Both the position numbers and the translations under genes were made by a program. This document shows positions 8,410 to 17,111 of a DNA stretch of 62,843 nucleotides, in pieces (within the stretch, counting starts at the first letter, position 1; each line of letters opens with the position of its first letter). The stretch is from Chlorobaculum thiosulfatiphilum (GTDB lineage Bacteria; Bacteroidota; Chlorobiia; Chlorobiales; Chlorobiaceae). The stretch is taken from assembly GCF_006265165.1 (NCBI RefSeq), contig NZ_VDCH01000013.1:1-62843 (forward strand), read 5' to 3'. The notes under the pieces are model-generated. The model did no database searches and had not been told where the DNA came from. It worked only from the letters and a program-made list of their open reading frames with translations.

Positions 8410-9576
8410 TCAAGAAAACCGGAGTTTCTGCAATCGCTCGCAGGCATCTTCGAGCACATGGCTCTCTTTAGCGAAGCAGAAGCGGACGAGATTTTCGCCG
8501 CCACCGTCGTGGTAAAAGGCCGAGCCGGGCACCGAGGCGACGCCGCTTTCGCGCAGGATGTGCATCGCCCGCTCCCGCGCCGTCGCGCCAGGCAAGCGCT
8601 CGGTGTTGGCGAGCACGTAGTAAGCGCCCTGCGGAACGTGCGGCGCGAGACCCGCCTCGGCGAGCGCCGCGCAGAAGAGATCGCGTTTGGCCTCGTACTC
8701 CGCCGACAAGTTAAGATAATACTCGTCGCCAAGCTCGCGAAGTCCCGCCGTGACGCCCGCCTGGAGCGGCGAGGCCGCGCAGACGTAATAGAGATCGTTG
8801 AAATAGCCGATGGAGGCGGCCCAGCGCTCGTCGCAGAGCGCGTAACCGATGCGCCAGCCGGTGACGCTGAAGGTCTTGGAGAGGCCGGAGATGGTGATCG
8901 TCCGCTCCCTCATGCCGGGCAGCGCCGCCATCGACACATGCGAGCGGCCGTCGAAGACGAAGTGCTCGTACATCTCGTCGGTGAAGACGAACAGGTCGTG
9001 GCGGATAGCGAACTCCGCCAGAAGGGCAAGCTCGTCGCGGGAAAAAACTTTGCCAGAAGGGTTCGCTGGCGTGTTGATGAGAATCGCTTTGGTCTTCGGC
9101 GTCACCGCCGCTTCGAGATCGTCGATGCGCAACGACCAGCCCGACGACGGATCGAGCGGCGCGAACACCGGCGCGGCCTCGACCGCCCGAAGCGTCGAGA
9201 CATGGTAGCCGTAAAACGGCTCGAAGACGATCACCTCGTCACCGCGATTCAAGAGCGCCTGAAACGCACAGTACATCGCGCCGGTCGCGCCTGCGGAGAC
9301 GACAATCTCGCGGTCGGCGTCGAACTGGACGCCGGTGAAGCGCCGCTGCTTCTGGGCAATCGCCTCGCGAAGCTCGCGGATGCCGGTGTGGTGGGTGTAG
9401 GTGTTGCTGCCCTGCATGAGCGCATCCGCCGCGCCCTGCAAAACTACCGGAGGCGCCGGCGTATCGCAGACGCCTTGCGAAAGATTGATGCCGCCCATCC
9501 GGGCGCACTCGATCGACATGGCGCGAATATCGGACTGCATCACCAGCCCGCAGCGTTCGCCAAGATTGAGACTCAT
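8410..9576 (-). CDS. PLP-dependent aminotransferase, class I/II
   Basis: The 388-aa fold-type I enzyme has the family's landmarks: GVCDTPAP near the N-terminus, AGATGAMY binding PLP phosphate, NTPANPSG around residue 170, TDEMYEHFVF, and the Schiff-base lysine in SGLSKTFSVTGWRIGY near 235. The last part includes RFCFAK with the substrate-carboxylate arginine. It probably transaminates aspartate, an aromatic amino acid or a related substrate; sequence alone does not decide. It is on the same strand as the CPXCG and kinase genes but 137 bases away. Confidence 0.88.
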   Translation of the reverse strand: MSLNLGERCGLVMQSDIRAMSIECARMGGINLSQGVCDTPAPPVVLQGAADALMQGSNTYTHHTGIRELREAIAQKQRRFTGVQFDADREIVVSAGATGAMYCAFQALLNRGDEVIVFEPFYGYHVSTLRAVEAAPVFAPLDPSSGWSLRIDDLEAAVTPKTKAILINTPANPSGKVFSRDELALLAEFAIRHDLFVFTDEMYEHFVFDGRSHVSMAALPGMRERTITISGLSKTFSVTGWRIGYALCDERWAASIGYFNDLYYVCAASPLQAGVTAGLRELGDEYYLNLSAEYEAKRDLFCAALAEAGLAPHVPQGAYYVLANTERLPGATARERAMHILRESGVASVPGSAFYHDGGGENLVRFCFAKESHVLEDACERLQKLRFS

Positions 9577-9667
9577 GAGATGGATACTTCAGGATGGAGA
9601 AATGGACAACCGGCGACGCGCCGTCAGAAAACCGGAACCGGCAGAGCAATCGGCAACACGCATCATT

Positions 9668-9880
9668 TTAATCGGGAAAATGCCGGAACAGCTCGGAAAA
9701 TGGCACGACTCCGAACAGAAGTATCAGAATCATGGCAAAAACAGCCATGACGGCATAGATGATCAGAAGCGCCGGAATACTTGCCAGCGCAAGCTTGACC
9801 AGAAAAACCACCATGGAACCGAACGGCATTTTGATGTCGGTAACGACGACATTCCTGTTTTGAGCGGTATTGTCAGTCAT
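9668..9880 (-). CDS. Small membrane protein
   Basis: The 70-aa product starts MTDNTAQNRNVVVTDIKMP and has one or two hydrophobic helices (about residues 24-62, rich in A/V/L/I), ending SELFRHFPD. The N-terminus of about 20 residues is polar. I recognise no family with certainty. It lies between the aminotransferase and the chlorosome Fe-S gene on the same strand. A real gene is likely because the reading frame and codon use look normal. Confidence 0.65.
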   Translation of the reverse strand: MTDNTAQNRNVVVTDIKMPFGSMVVFLVKLALASIPALLIIYAVMAVFAMILILLFGVVPFSELFRHFPD

Positions 9881-9944
9881 GGCAATGGAATCTTTTTTTC
9901 GATGATGGTAATTTGATTACCGGACACCTGGCAAGCGGGATTCT

Positions 9945-9983
9945 GCCCCACAAAACAAACTCCCCCAGTTCAAAGACCGGGGG
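9945..9983 (-). terminator. Terminator of the chlorosome Fe-S gene
   Basis: CCCCCAGT at 9962-9969 pairs with ACCGGGGG at 9976-9983 (8 bp including one G-T pair). On the minus strand it is followed by the T-rich sequence AGTTTGTTTTGT. It is 30 nt past the stop codon of the gene ending at 10016. Confidence 0.7.
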
Positions 9984-10015
9984 GATATGAGAAAAGAAAA
10001 AAAACAGAAGATCGC

Positions 10016-10714
10016 TCAGGCCTTGGCCGGAGGCTGCACGGTGATCGTCACCTTTTCGAGCGACGCCGGAGCCTGGCTTGACTGCGACAGGAACGGAATC
10101 GGGAACGGAAGCTGTGGCAGCGAGAACGAGGGCAGTTGCGGAAGCGAGAACGACGGCAGCGGAAGCTTGCTGATCACGTCCGCGATCTGATCCTTGAAGG
10201 GAATCGGAAGCGCCATCGGCCCCTGCTGAATCGCCTCGACGACCAGCCCGGCAGCGCCCTGGATGGACTCCATCATGTCGCCAAGCGCCTCCTTGCCGCC
10301 CATCTCGCCGCGCTGGATGCGACCGATGAGGTTCTGCACACCCGGCACGATCTGCTGCGCGGTGTCCTTGCCCATGTCGGCGGCATAAGCGATCAGACCG
10401 AAAGGATTGCTGAAAACGATGCGGCGCACCTCTTCGGGGCGCGAGAGAACCTTGACCGTGCCCTCGGTAGCGATGGTCGCCTGGCAAGCCATGCGACCGC
10501 CAGCGGCGATCTGGCGCGGAGAAAGGAACGCTTTCTCGACATCGGTGAGCGGAGCGAGGCAGTCAGCTCCCTCCTGAACAGTGATGTAGCAAGCCTGGCA
10601 AAGGCCGTGGCCTCCGCAAACGTAGCCGACGTGGCTGTGATTGAGCCTTGCGGCCTTGCCGACAGTCTGACCGACGCTCGACTGGGCCGGTTTGTCGTTG
10701 ATAATGAGATTCAT
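10016..10714 (-). CDS. Chlorosome envelope protein with [2Fe-2S] ferredoxin domain (CsmI/CsmJ/CsmX family)
   Basis: The 232-aa product has an N-terminal adrenodoxin-like [2Fe-2S] domain, starting MNLIINDKPAQSSVGQT. Its cysteines are in CGGHGLCQAC plus a fourth in RMACQ near residue 83. The C-terminal part is hydrophobic and amphipathic (MMESIQGAAGLVVEAI) and ends in a Pro/Leu/Ser-rich tail with the repeated unit LPSFSLPQ. This architecture is characteristic of the chlorosome surface proteins CsmI, CsmJ and CsmX, proposed to control redox-dependent energy quenching. Which paralogue it is cannot be decided here. The ATG at 10714 was chosen because the ferredoxin domain begins there. Confidence 0.82.
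   Translation of the reverse strand: MNLIINDKPAQSSVGQTVGKAARLNHSHVGYVCGGHGLCQACYITVQEGADCLAPLTDVEKAFLSPRQIAAGGRMACQATIATEGTVKVLSRPEEVRRIVFSNPFGLIAYAADMGKDTAQQIVPGVQNLIGRIQRGEMGGKEALGDMMESIQGAAGLVVEAIQQGPMALPIPFKDQIADVISKLPLPSFSLPQLPSFSLPQLPFPIPFLSQSSQAPASLEKVTITVQPPAKA
10112..10159 (-). repeat. Two tandem 24-nt units inside the chlorosome gene
   Basis: Units 10112-10135 and 10136-10159 are near-identical and encode two copies of LPSFSLPQ on the minus strand. The copies differ at only a few bases, consistent with recent slippage or duplication in the C-terminal tail. Confidence 0.75.
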
Positions 10715-10871
10715 TGTGGTGGTGGTTTTTCGTTTGCAAAGGCCCCATGCACTCGCCGTCAACAAAAAGCTGAACGGCGCAGGGAACTTCGATGCAGGGA
10801 TTTTATGAGGATAATTTAGTAAAAAAATCGATCCCTGATGCAAAGATCATGTGTCGAACGGCTGGAGAAAC

Positions 10872-11285
10872 TCAGTGTCTGAGCCGCTCCATATAATAAT
10901 CCTCCCGCCTACTCATCGCCGCTCGCTGTTCGTCGCTTTCGTCGTCGTGGCCCATCAAATGCAGCGCGGAGTGGATCGTTACGCGGAGCAGTTCGTCGTC
11001 GAAGGTTGCGACGAAGCGTTTGGCGTTGGACTCGATCACGTCGAGGGAGATGTAGAATTCGCCTTCGACCTCCTCGCCCTTGTTGTAACCGAAGGTGATG
11101 GTGTCGGTCGCATAGTCGTGGCCGAGGAAGTCGCTGTTGATGCGGCGGATCATCTTGTTGCCGCAGTACACGGCCTCGATGGAGCCGATTGCGCCGCCCT
11201 CTTCGCCGATCACCAGACGGATGGCTTCGGCGAGACGCGCCTCGTCGATCTTGCGCTTCGTTGTGTTAAAGATTTGAAGCGGCAT
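10872..11285 (-). CDS. ybeY: Endoribonuclease YbeY, rRNA maturation factor
   Basis: The 137-aa single-domain metalloprotein participates in 16S rRNA 3'-end maturation and ribosome quality control. Family signatures are RRINSDFLGHDYATDTITF and the metal-site block starting HSALHLMGHDD near residue 108. The usual third zinc-ligand histidine (HxxxHxxxxxH) is Asp here. It overlaps the end of hflX by 20 bp, so translation of the two genes is coupled. The N-terminus MPLQIFNTTKRK is normal. Confidence 0.88.
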   Translation of the reverse strand: MPLQIFNTTKRKIDEARLAEAIRLVIGEEGGAIGSIEAVYCGNKMIRRINSDFLGHDYATDTITFGYNKGEEVEGEFYISLDVIESNAKRFVATFDDELLRVTIHSALHLMGHDDESDEQRAAMSRREDYYMERLRH

Positions 11286-12618
11286 GTTTTTTCGATGCCG
11301 ACGCCTTGAGCATGGCGTCGATCTGCTTGAGATTGTTGCGATGCACGCGGATGGTAAGCTGCACCTCCTCGTCGATGTGCTTCTTGTCGATCACCTCGGC
11401 GTGGTCGTAGAGGTAGCCGATCAGCTTGTAGTTCGAGACGTGCGTCCGCACCTTGCGCGTCTTGTAGTCGCGGGCGACGTGGTTGGCGATGCTCTCCTTC
11501 AGCACCGAGAGGTTCAGGCCGCGCGCGGCGGAGATGAAAACCGCGTCGGAATACTTGCTTTGCAGGCCGGTCAGCACCGACGGATCGGCAAGCGCGTCGA
11601 TCTTGTTGAACACCTCGATCATGTGGTCGTGCTTGACGCCGATCTCCTTGAGCGTCTCGCGCACCACCTGCATCTGCTCCTCGAAGGCCGGGTGGCTTAC
11701 GTCAATGACGTGCAGTAAAAAGTCCGCTTGGAGCACCTCGTCAAGCGTGGATTTGAAGCTCTCTACCAGCGTGTGCGGCAGCTTGCGGATGAAGCCGACC
11801 GTGTCGGAAAGCAGCACGAGCTTGTTGATCCTGAGTTCGAGCCGCCGGGTCTTGGTGTCGAGCGTCGCGAAGAGGCGATTCTCGGCGTAGGCCTCGGCTT
11901 CGGGGCAGAGCGCGTTCATCAGCGTCGATTTGCCCGCGTTGGTGTAGCCCACAAGCGCCACACGCGGCACAGTCGCTCGACTGCGGGTTTGGGTGTCGTG
12001 CTGGAGCGAAACGGCGCGGAGCTTCTTTTTGAGCGAGGCGATGCGGTTGCGCACGAGTCTGCGGTCGGTTTCGATCTGCGTTTCGCCGGGGCCTTTGGTG
12101 CCGATGCCGCCCTTCTGCTTCGACAGGTGCGTCCATGCGCCGGAGAGGCGCGGCAGGAGATATTCGAGCTGCGCGAGTTCGACCTGCATCTTGGCCTGCG
12201 CGGATTTGGCGCGGATGGCGAAAATCTGGAGGATGAGGCCGGTGCGGTCGATCACCTTGCACTTGAGAATGCGTTCGAGGTTCCTGGCCTGCACGGGCGT
12301 CAGGTCGTCGTCGAAAATCACGATGTCGATCTTGTCCTCCTCGACCAGCCCGGCCAGCTCCTCGGCCTTGCCGCTGCCGATGCAGGTGGCCGGATCGGGC
12401 TGCTTTTTTTCCTGGATGATGGTGGTAATAACGTCAGCTCCCGCCGTGTCGGCGAGAAACTTGAGTTCGTCGAGATACTCCTCGACAAGGTGTCTGGGAA
12501 TGTCAGGCGTGGAGGTGATGCCGACAAGCACGGCGCGCTCCCTGGGTTCCGGTGATGGAATGGTCGTCAAATGGGTGGTCTGAAAGAATTCTGCGCAACA
12601 GCGGCGAGCGGGCGGCAA
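11266..12618 (-). CDS. hflX: Ribosome-associated GTPase HflX
   Basis: HflX binds the 50S subunit and splits stalled ribosomes. The N-terminal half has the HflX-specific DDDLTPVQARNLE and the IGTKGPGETQIETDRR linker. The G domain shows GYTNAGKST (G1), LSDTVGFIRKLP (G3) and NKID (G4). A C-terminal extension of about 80 residues follows. The frame opens with TTG at 12618, while TTG at 12570 is an alternative; neither has a clear ribosome-binding site, so the start is uncertain. It overlaps ybeY and is divergent from crtB. Confidence 0.88.
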   Translation of the reverse strand: MPPARRCCAEFFQTTHLTTIPSPEPRERAVLVGITSTPDIPRHLVEEYLDELKFLADTAGADVITTIIQEKKQPDPATCIGSGKAEELAGLVEEDKIDIVIFDDDLTPVQARNLERILKCKVIDRTGLILQIFAIRAKSAQAKMQVELAQLEYLLPRLSGAWTHLSKQKGGIGTKGPGETQIETDRRLVRNRIASLKKKLRAVSLQHDTQTRSRATVPRVALVGYTNAGKSTLMNALCPEAEAYAENRLFATLDTKTRRLELRINKLVLLSDTVGFIRKLPHTLVESFKSTLDEVLQADFLLHVIDVSHPAFEEQMQVVRETLKEIGVKHDHMIEVFNKIDALADPSVLTGLQSKYSDAVFISAARGLNLSVLKESIANHVARDYKTRKVRTHVSNYKLIGYLYDHAEVIDKKHIDEEVQLTIRVHRNNLKQIDAMLKASASKKHAASNL

Positions 12619-12829
12619 CGGCGAAGCTCATTGCTATTGCTATATTAGAGCCATTATTTTATTTTGCCGTCACATTATGATAACGTATTCCGGCCACGGA
12701 AAGTTACATATTTTTGCCACTCCGGCATACAAAATCAGGCTGCCGGAAACGAAAATCAGGCCGCATTGCCCAACACGGCAACAGGCCATCCGACAACAGA
12801 GCAGCAAAAAAAACAGCGGCGAGAGTTTC

Positions 12830-13762
12830 ATGAACTACAGCTACAACGGACAGACGGTGCTTCACGACGCGGGCCAAAAGCTGTCGCTCCCGAACGCCTA
12901 CGACTACTGCCGCCAGATCGCCCGGCACCACGCTAAGACCTTCTACCTCGCCACGAAGTTCCTGCCAAAACGCCAGCAGAACCCGATCTTCGCCATGTAC
13001 GCGCTGTTGCGCACGGTGGACGACCTGGTCGATCTGGCGCAGGACAAGCTCAGCAACGGCCAGTTGACGCGAGCGGAACTCAACGACTCCATCGCCGACT
13101 GGAAGGTGCGCCTCCGGGCCTGTTACGACTGGACACCGAGCAACGATCCGATTCTCATGGCCTGGCAGGATACGCTGCGCCACTACTCGATCCCCATCGA
13201 CCTGCCGCTCGATTTGATCGATGGCGTGGCGATGGACATTGATTTCCAGACCTTCGAGACCTTCGACGAGCTCTACGTTTACTGTTACAAGGTCGCCTCG
13301 GTGGTGGGGCTGATGACGGTCGAAATTTTCGGCTACAGCAACAAGGAGGCCCTGCAACACGCCATCGATCTCGGCATCGCCATGCAGCTCACCAACATCC
13401 TGCGCGACATCGGCGAGGACATCGACCGCGACCGTATCTATTTGCCGCTCGAAGATTTACGCCGCTTCAACTACAGTCGCGAGGAGTTCATGAGCCGGAC
13501 GATGAATGAAAAATTCGTCGCGCTGATGAAGTTCCAGATCGAACGCGCTCGCGGTTACTACGCTTCGGCTGACCTCGGCATTCCGATGCTCGAAAAGAAC
13601 AGCCGCCTGGCCGTGGGCATCAGCAGCCGCAACTACAGCGACATCCTCAAAGCCATCGAGGAGAACAACTACGACGTTTTCACTCGCCGCGCCTACCGCT
13701 CGCTGTACCAGAAAGTGAGCACCCTGCCATCGATCTGGCTCAAAACCATGATCTCGGCCTGA
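12830..13762 (+). CDS. crtB: Phytoene synthase
   Basis: CrtB condenses two geranylgeranyl diphosphates to phytoene, the first committed step to the chlorobactene-type carotenoids of green sulfur bacteria. The 310-aa product has both aspartate-rich motifs, DDLVDLAQD near residue 65 and DIGEDIDRDR near 200, plus the squalene/phytoene-synthase signature YCYKVASVVGLM. The ATG at 12830 begins the conserved sequence MNYSYNGQ; the frame extends upstream to 12677 but that leader looks like non-coding DNA. Divergent from hflX. Confidence 0.9.
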   Translation: MNYSYNGQTVLHDAGQKLSLPNAYDYCRQIARHHAKTFYLATKFLPKRQQNPIFAMYALLRTVDDLVDLAQDKLSNGQLTRAELNDSIADWKVRLRACYDWTPSNDPILMAWQDTLRHYSIPIDLPLDLIDGVAMDIDFQTFETFDELYVYCYKVASVVGLMTVEIFGYSNKEALQHAIDLGIAMQLTNILRDIGEDIDRDRIYLPLEDLRRFNYSREEFMSRTMNEKFVALMKFQIERARGYYASADLGIPMLEKNSRLAVGISSRNYSDILKAIEENNYDVFTRRAYRSLYQKVSTLPSIWLKTMISA

Positions 13763-13813
13763 CCGGCGAGATTCAGATAACCCGTTTTATTTTTATCACT
13801 TCAGACCATCAGC

Positions 13814-15349
13814 ATGCCTAACGCACCAGAACAGAAGCATCAGCAGAACGACCAGTCACCCGCAGTTTCGCTCAACGACCAGATGAAGCGCCGCTTCGAG
13901 GAGCGCACACACCTCGCCGAAGCCGGCATCAATCCCTATCCCTATAAATTCGACGTCACCGCCACCTCGAAAGCGATCATCGACAGCTTCAGCGACGAAA
14001 ATCCCGCGGATGTTTCGGTTGCCGGTCGCATCATGGCGATCCGCAAGATGGGCAAGGCCTCGTTCCTGCACATTCAGGACTCCGTTGGACGCATCCAGAT
14101 ATACCTCAAGCGCGACGAGGTCGGCGAGGCTTCGTACAACACCTTCAAGCTGCTCGACATCGGCGACATCGTGGGCGTCAGCGGTTTTACGTTCAAGACG
14201 AAAACCGGCGAAATTTCGGTACACGCCCGCCAGTTCGAGCTGCTCACCAAGTCGCTCCGCCCGATTCCCGTCGCCAAGGAGAAAGAGGTGGATGGCCAGA
14301 AGGTGGTTTTCGACGCCTTCAGCGACCGCGAGCTGCGCTACCGCCAGCGCTACGTCGATCTGATCGTCAACCCCGAAGTGCGCGGCACCTTCATCAAGCG
14401 GACGAAGATTGTCGCCCTGATGCGAAACTACTTCAGCTCGAACGGCTGGCTTGAAGTGGAAACGCCGATCCTCCAGCCGATTTACGGCGGCGCGGCGGCC
14501 CGCCCCTTCACGACGCACCACAACGCGCTCGACATGGAGCTTTACCTGCGCATCGCCAACGAGCTGTACCTCAAGCGCCTGATCGTCGGCGGCTTCGACG
14601 GTGTCTATGAGTTCGCGAAGGATTTCCGCAACGAAGGCATCGACCGCTTCCACAACCCGGAGTTCACGCAGGTCGAGCTGTACGTCGCCTACAAGGATTA
14701 CGTCTGGATGATGGAGCTGGTCGAAGATTTACTGCACAAGGCGTGTTTGGAGGTCAACGGCAAGGATTCGACGATGTTCCTCGGTAACGAAATCAGCCTG
14801 AAGCCGCCCTTCCGCCGCCTCACCATCGCCGACTCGATCAAGGAGTTCACCGGCATGGAGATTCGCGGCAAATCCGAAGCGCAGCTCCGCGATATTGCGA
14901 AAGATTTGGGCCTCGAACTCGATCCGAAGATCAGCAGCGGCAAGATCATCGATGAAATCTTCGGCGAGTTCGTCGAGCCGAAGCTCATCCAGCCGACCTT
15001 CATCACCGACTACCCGGAGGAGATGTCGCCGCTCGCCAAGAAGCACCGCTCGGAGCCGGGTCTCGTCGAGCGCTTCGAGCTGATCGTCGGCGGCAAGGAG
15101 GTGTGCAACTCTTTCTCCGAGCTAAACGACCCGGTCATCCAGCGCGAACGCCTCGAAGAGCAGGCCCGCCTCCGCCAGCGCGGCGACGACGAAGCGATGA
15201 TTGTTGATGAAGACTTCCTCCGCGCGTTGGAATACGGAATGCCCCCCTGCGCCGGCCTCGGCATCGGCATCGACCGCATGGTGATGCTGTTAACCGGCCA
15301 GGACTCCATCCGCGACGTCATCTTCTTCCCGCACCTGAAGCCGGAGTGA
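13814..15349 (+). CDS. lysS: Lysyl-tRNA synthetase, class II
   Basis: The 511-aa enzyme charges tRNA-Lys. An N-terminal OB-fold (about residues 60-170, [22 protein letters not shown]) binds the anticodon. Class II catalytic motifs follow: motif 1 in [19 protein letters not shown], motif 2 in [20 protein letters not shown] and motif 3 in [12 protein letters not shown] near the C-terminus. Length is normal. A strong terminator follows. Its neighbour crtB lies 51 nt upstream on the same strand. Confidence 0.93.
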   Translation: MPNAPEQKHQQNDQSPAVSLNDQMKRRFEERTHLAEAGINPYPYKFDVTATSKAIIDSFSDENPADVSVAGRIMAIRKMGKASFLHIQDSVGRIQIYLKRDEVGEASYNTFKLLDIGDIVGVSGFTFKTKTGEISVHARQFELLTKSLRPIPVAKEKEVDGQKVVFDAFSDRELRYRQRYVDLIVNPEVRGTFIKRTKIVALMRNYFSSNGWLEVETPILQPIYGGAAARPFTTHHNALDMELYLRIANELYLKRLIVGGFDGVYEFAKDFRNEGIDRFHNPEFTQVELYVAYKDYVWMMELVEDLLHKACLEVNGKDSTMFLGNEISLKPPFRRLTIADSIKEFTGMEIRGKSEAQLRDIAKDLGLELDPKISSGKIIDEIFGEFVEPKLIQPTFITDYPEEMSPLAKKHRSEPGLVERFELIVGGKEVCNSFSELNDPVIQRERLEEQARLRQRGDDEAMIVDEDFLRALEYGMPPCAGLGIGIDRMVMLLTGQDSIRDVIFFPHLKPE

Positions 15350-15375
15350 AGCGCGGATTGACGGATTGCAATGCA

Positions 15376-15416
15376 AAAGCCCCGGCGCAGATGAAGTGCC
15401 GGGGCTTTGTTGTTTT
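15376..15416 (+). terminator. Intrinsic terminator of lysS
   Basis: AAAGCCCCGGC (15376-15386) pairs perfectly with GCCGGGGCTTT (15398-15408), an 11-bp stem. A T-rich tail follows (TGTTGTTTT). It lies about 27 nt past the lysS stop codon. Confidence 0.9.
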
Positions 15417-15419
15417 GGT

Positions 15420-15447
15420 TGTCATTCTGAACGAAGTGAAGAATCCA
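15420..15447 (+). repeat. Dispersed intergenic repeat, TGTCATTCTGAACGAAGTGA type
   Basis: The sequence after the lysS terminator matches the widespread intergenic motif of TGTCATTCTGA-x-CGAAG-x-GAAGAATCC form, which I recall from many bacterial genomes. Only one copy is seen in this window. It has a partial internal inverted symmetry and no coding content. Confidence 0.5.
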
Positions 15448-15476
15448 GTTTTCCTTCCCGAAAATTGCCGAACGAA

Positions 15477-16205
15477 TTATTCCACAGAAATCTCATCATC
15501 CTCAATTTTCTTTCCCGATATTTTTTCCAACTCTTGTTTTACATACTCTCTCCTTTCAGCCTCTGCCAGAGCACGATCTTCCGAAGAAAAGATATCGACT
15601 TTCAGTTTTTTAAAGCCGCTTAAAATATGATCAAAATCTTTTTGAATTCTTTCAAGACTTTGCGCAATTGAGTATAGTGGTGGATACCCTCCTATCCTTC
15701 GAGTACCTTTATGTTCTGACATATCAACAATCAAAGTCTCATTATATATTTTTCTTGTAACACTTTCATACATAACGTCAAAACCTATAATTGCCTTTAT
15801 CTTCTCCTCGCCATCTTCTGTCATATTGGTATAACCTGAGATAAACTCTTGTCCTGGACTTATATATGCTAAGCCGACATTAAAAAAGTTAGATTCTGTT
15901 AAAGCATCAATCAGTTTCGATGCAGCATCACCTCCATTTAATGCTTTTGGTGTAAACTTAACATTAAAAGCTGGGCCAAGACCAATATTGCGTACATGAA
16001 GTCTCATAATATTAATATGCACTTCATGACAACGCACCGTAATTTCTATCTTTGGTTCTGTTTGAACTTGTCGCATCAGCGAAGTTTCCTTGACAAGCCA
16101 ATATGTAAGTATCGCATATGATATTGTTGCAAGAGTAACAACCGCAGTAAATATAATGCTAAATGCTCCAGCATTTTTATTAAGAAAATCAAGAATGTCT
16201 GACAT
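15477..16205 (-). CDS. Hypothetical protein with one N-terminal membrane helix
   Basis: The 242-aa product has one transmembrane helix (about residues 14-37, ending AILTYWLVKET). The rest is likely cytoplasmic, with a mixed fold containing IEITVRCHEVHINIMRL and RNIGLGPAFNVKF, and a charged C-terminal helix (about 200-242). The architecture resembles uncharacterised single-helix membrane proteins often found in accessory regions. I recognise no specific family. The gene is AT-rich compared with lysS and lies 13 nt downstream of a broken antitoxin gene, both signs of a transferred segment. Confidence 0.75.
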   Translation of the reverse strand: MSDILDFLNKNAGAFSIIFTAVVTLATISYAILTYWLVKETSLMRQVQTEPKIEITVRCHEVHINIMRLHVRNIGLGPAFNVKFTPKALNGGDAASKLIDALTESNFFNVGLAYISPGQEFISGYTNMTEDGEEKIKAIIGFDVMYESVTRKIYNETLIVDMSEHKGTRRIGGYPPLYSIAQSLERIQKDFDHILSGFKKLKVDIFSSEDRALAEAERREYVKQELEKISGKKIEDDEISVE

Positions 16206-16218
16206 GATTATAAAATAT

Positions 16219-16431
16219 TTATTGCTGCATTCGTTTTTTCACATCTTCCAACGTTGAACCCTGAATTTCGCCCCTTTTATAAGCAGCATATCTACGTTCA
16301 GATTCCCTCATTCAAGCCGCCTTGATTTCCGGAACAGGTTTATCGAGGCTTTCGAGAAGCATCTCGACCTGAGAAATTTTATCTCTCGGATTCAGGCACA
16401 ATGTCTGCGCCTGCAACTCTTTGGTAATCAT
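16219..16431 (-). pseudogene. Addiction-module antitoxin-like gene broken by one in-frame stop
   Basis: The frame from ATG 16431 to the stop at 16219 is 71 codons with one internal TGA at 16312-16314 (codon 40). The first 39 residues include MITKELQAQTL and QVEMLLESLDKP; after the stop the same frame reads MRESERRYAAYKRGEI. Together these match the layout of small putative antitoxins of the addiction-module component family, whose C-termini carry a xxRxxAYxxGEI segment. The TGA falls where such proteins usually have Trp, consistent with TGG to TGA. No RelE/ParE-type toxin gene is adjacent. Restart at the ATG right after the TGA would give only a 31-aa tail. Confidence 0.65.
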
Positions 16432-16487
16432 AACGCAACGTTTTTCCATTCACACAAAAAATAAGCACTGATTACAAAAGCAAAAGT

Positions 16488-16532
16488 AACTAAAAAACAC
16501 AAATCGCACATAGCCTCAAAAAAGCTATGTGC
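16488..16532 (-). terminator. Terminator of the secreted 115-aa protein gene
   Basis: GCACATAGC (16506-16514) and GCTATGTGC (16524-16532) form a perfect 9-bp stem. On the minus strand a T-rich tract with six consecutive Ts follows. It is about 27 nt past the stop codon at 16559. Confidence 0.75.
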
Positions 16533-16558
16533 GCTTGAAAATCACGAAAGTCACAAAA

Positions 16559-16906
16559 TCACGGGCGAGTCCAGATCGAGCCGCCGAAGCCGCCGGTTTT
16601 GGTGATTGCCTGGAATTTGTTGGGATTAATCATGTTCAGGATCAGAATACCCTCACCCATGATGCTGCCTTTGGGAACATCCGCCCAGCGGAGAATGATG
16701 TTGTTGCCATCAAGAGTCCCATTGGCGACGTTCGACCATGACGGATTGGTGACAGACCTTTCGCCATACCAAAACACCTCCTTGCCAATCTGGCGAACGT
16801 AATACTTTCCGCCATCATTACAGCTCCACGTCCCGGTAAGATCTGCAAAAGCCACCGACGGCAGCAAAAACAGAACCGAAAACAAAATTGACTTGATCCA
16901 TTTCAT
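16559..16906 (-). CDS. Small secreted protein, unknown function
   Basis: The 115-aa product has a clear signal peptide (MKWIKSILFSVLFLLPSVAFA, cleavage after AFA) and a mature part of about 94 residues starting DLTGTWSCNDGGKYYVRQIG. The TGTW start, the YGERSV segment and the glycine-rich end are compatible with a small beta-barrel of lipocalin-like type, but this is inference. No family name is certain. It is in the AT-rich pocket between lysS and rimO and has its own terminator. Confidence 0.75.
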   Translation of the reverse strand: MKWIKSILFSVLFLLPSVAFADLTGTWSCNDGGKYYVRQIGKEVFWYGERSVTNPSWSNVANGTLDGNNIILRWADVPKGSIMGEGILILNMINPNKFQAITKTGGFGGSIWTRP

Positions 16907-17065
16907 AGAAGCCTCCTTGAGTTTAACAGGTTTGAGCTACAGCTACTGCATCGTAAAATGGCGCAGACATGAACTTTCAAATCACCAAAAACAACAAAAA
17001 GAAAACTCCCTTTCAACGTTTCAATGTATCGAACAGATCAAGCAATAACAACATCAATCAGCAGA

Positions 17066-17097
17066 GAGGCGGTCCGGCTCCCTGACCTGACCGCCTG
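17066..17097 (-). terminator. Possible terminator after the superinfection-immunity-like gene
   Basis: GGCGGTC (17068-17074) and GACCGCC (17089-17095) form a 7-bp stem about 15 nt past the stop codon at 17112. The tail is only weakly T-rich, so termination is plausible but not certain. Confidence 0.45.
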
Positions 17098-17111
17098 AAT
17101 CGAACAATCAC

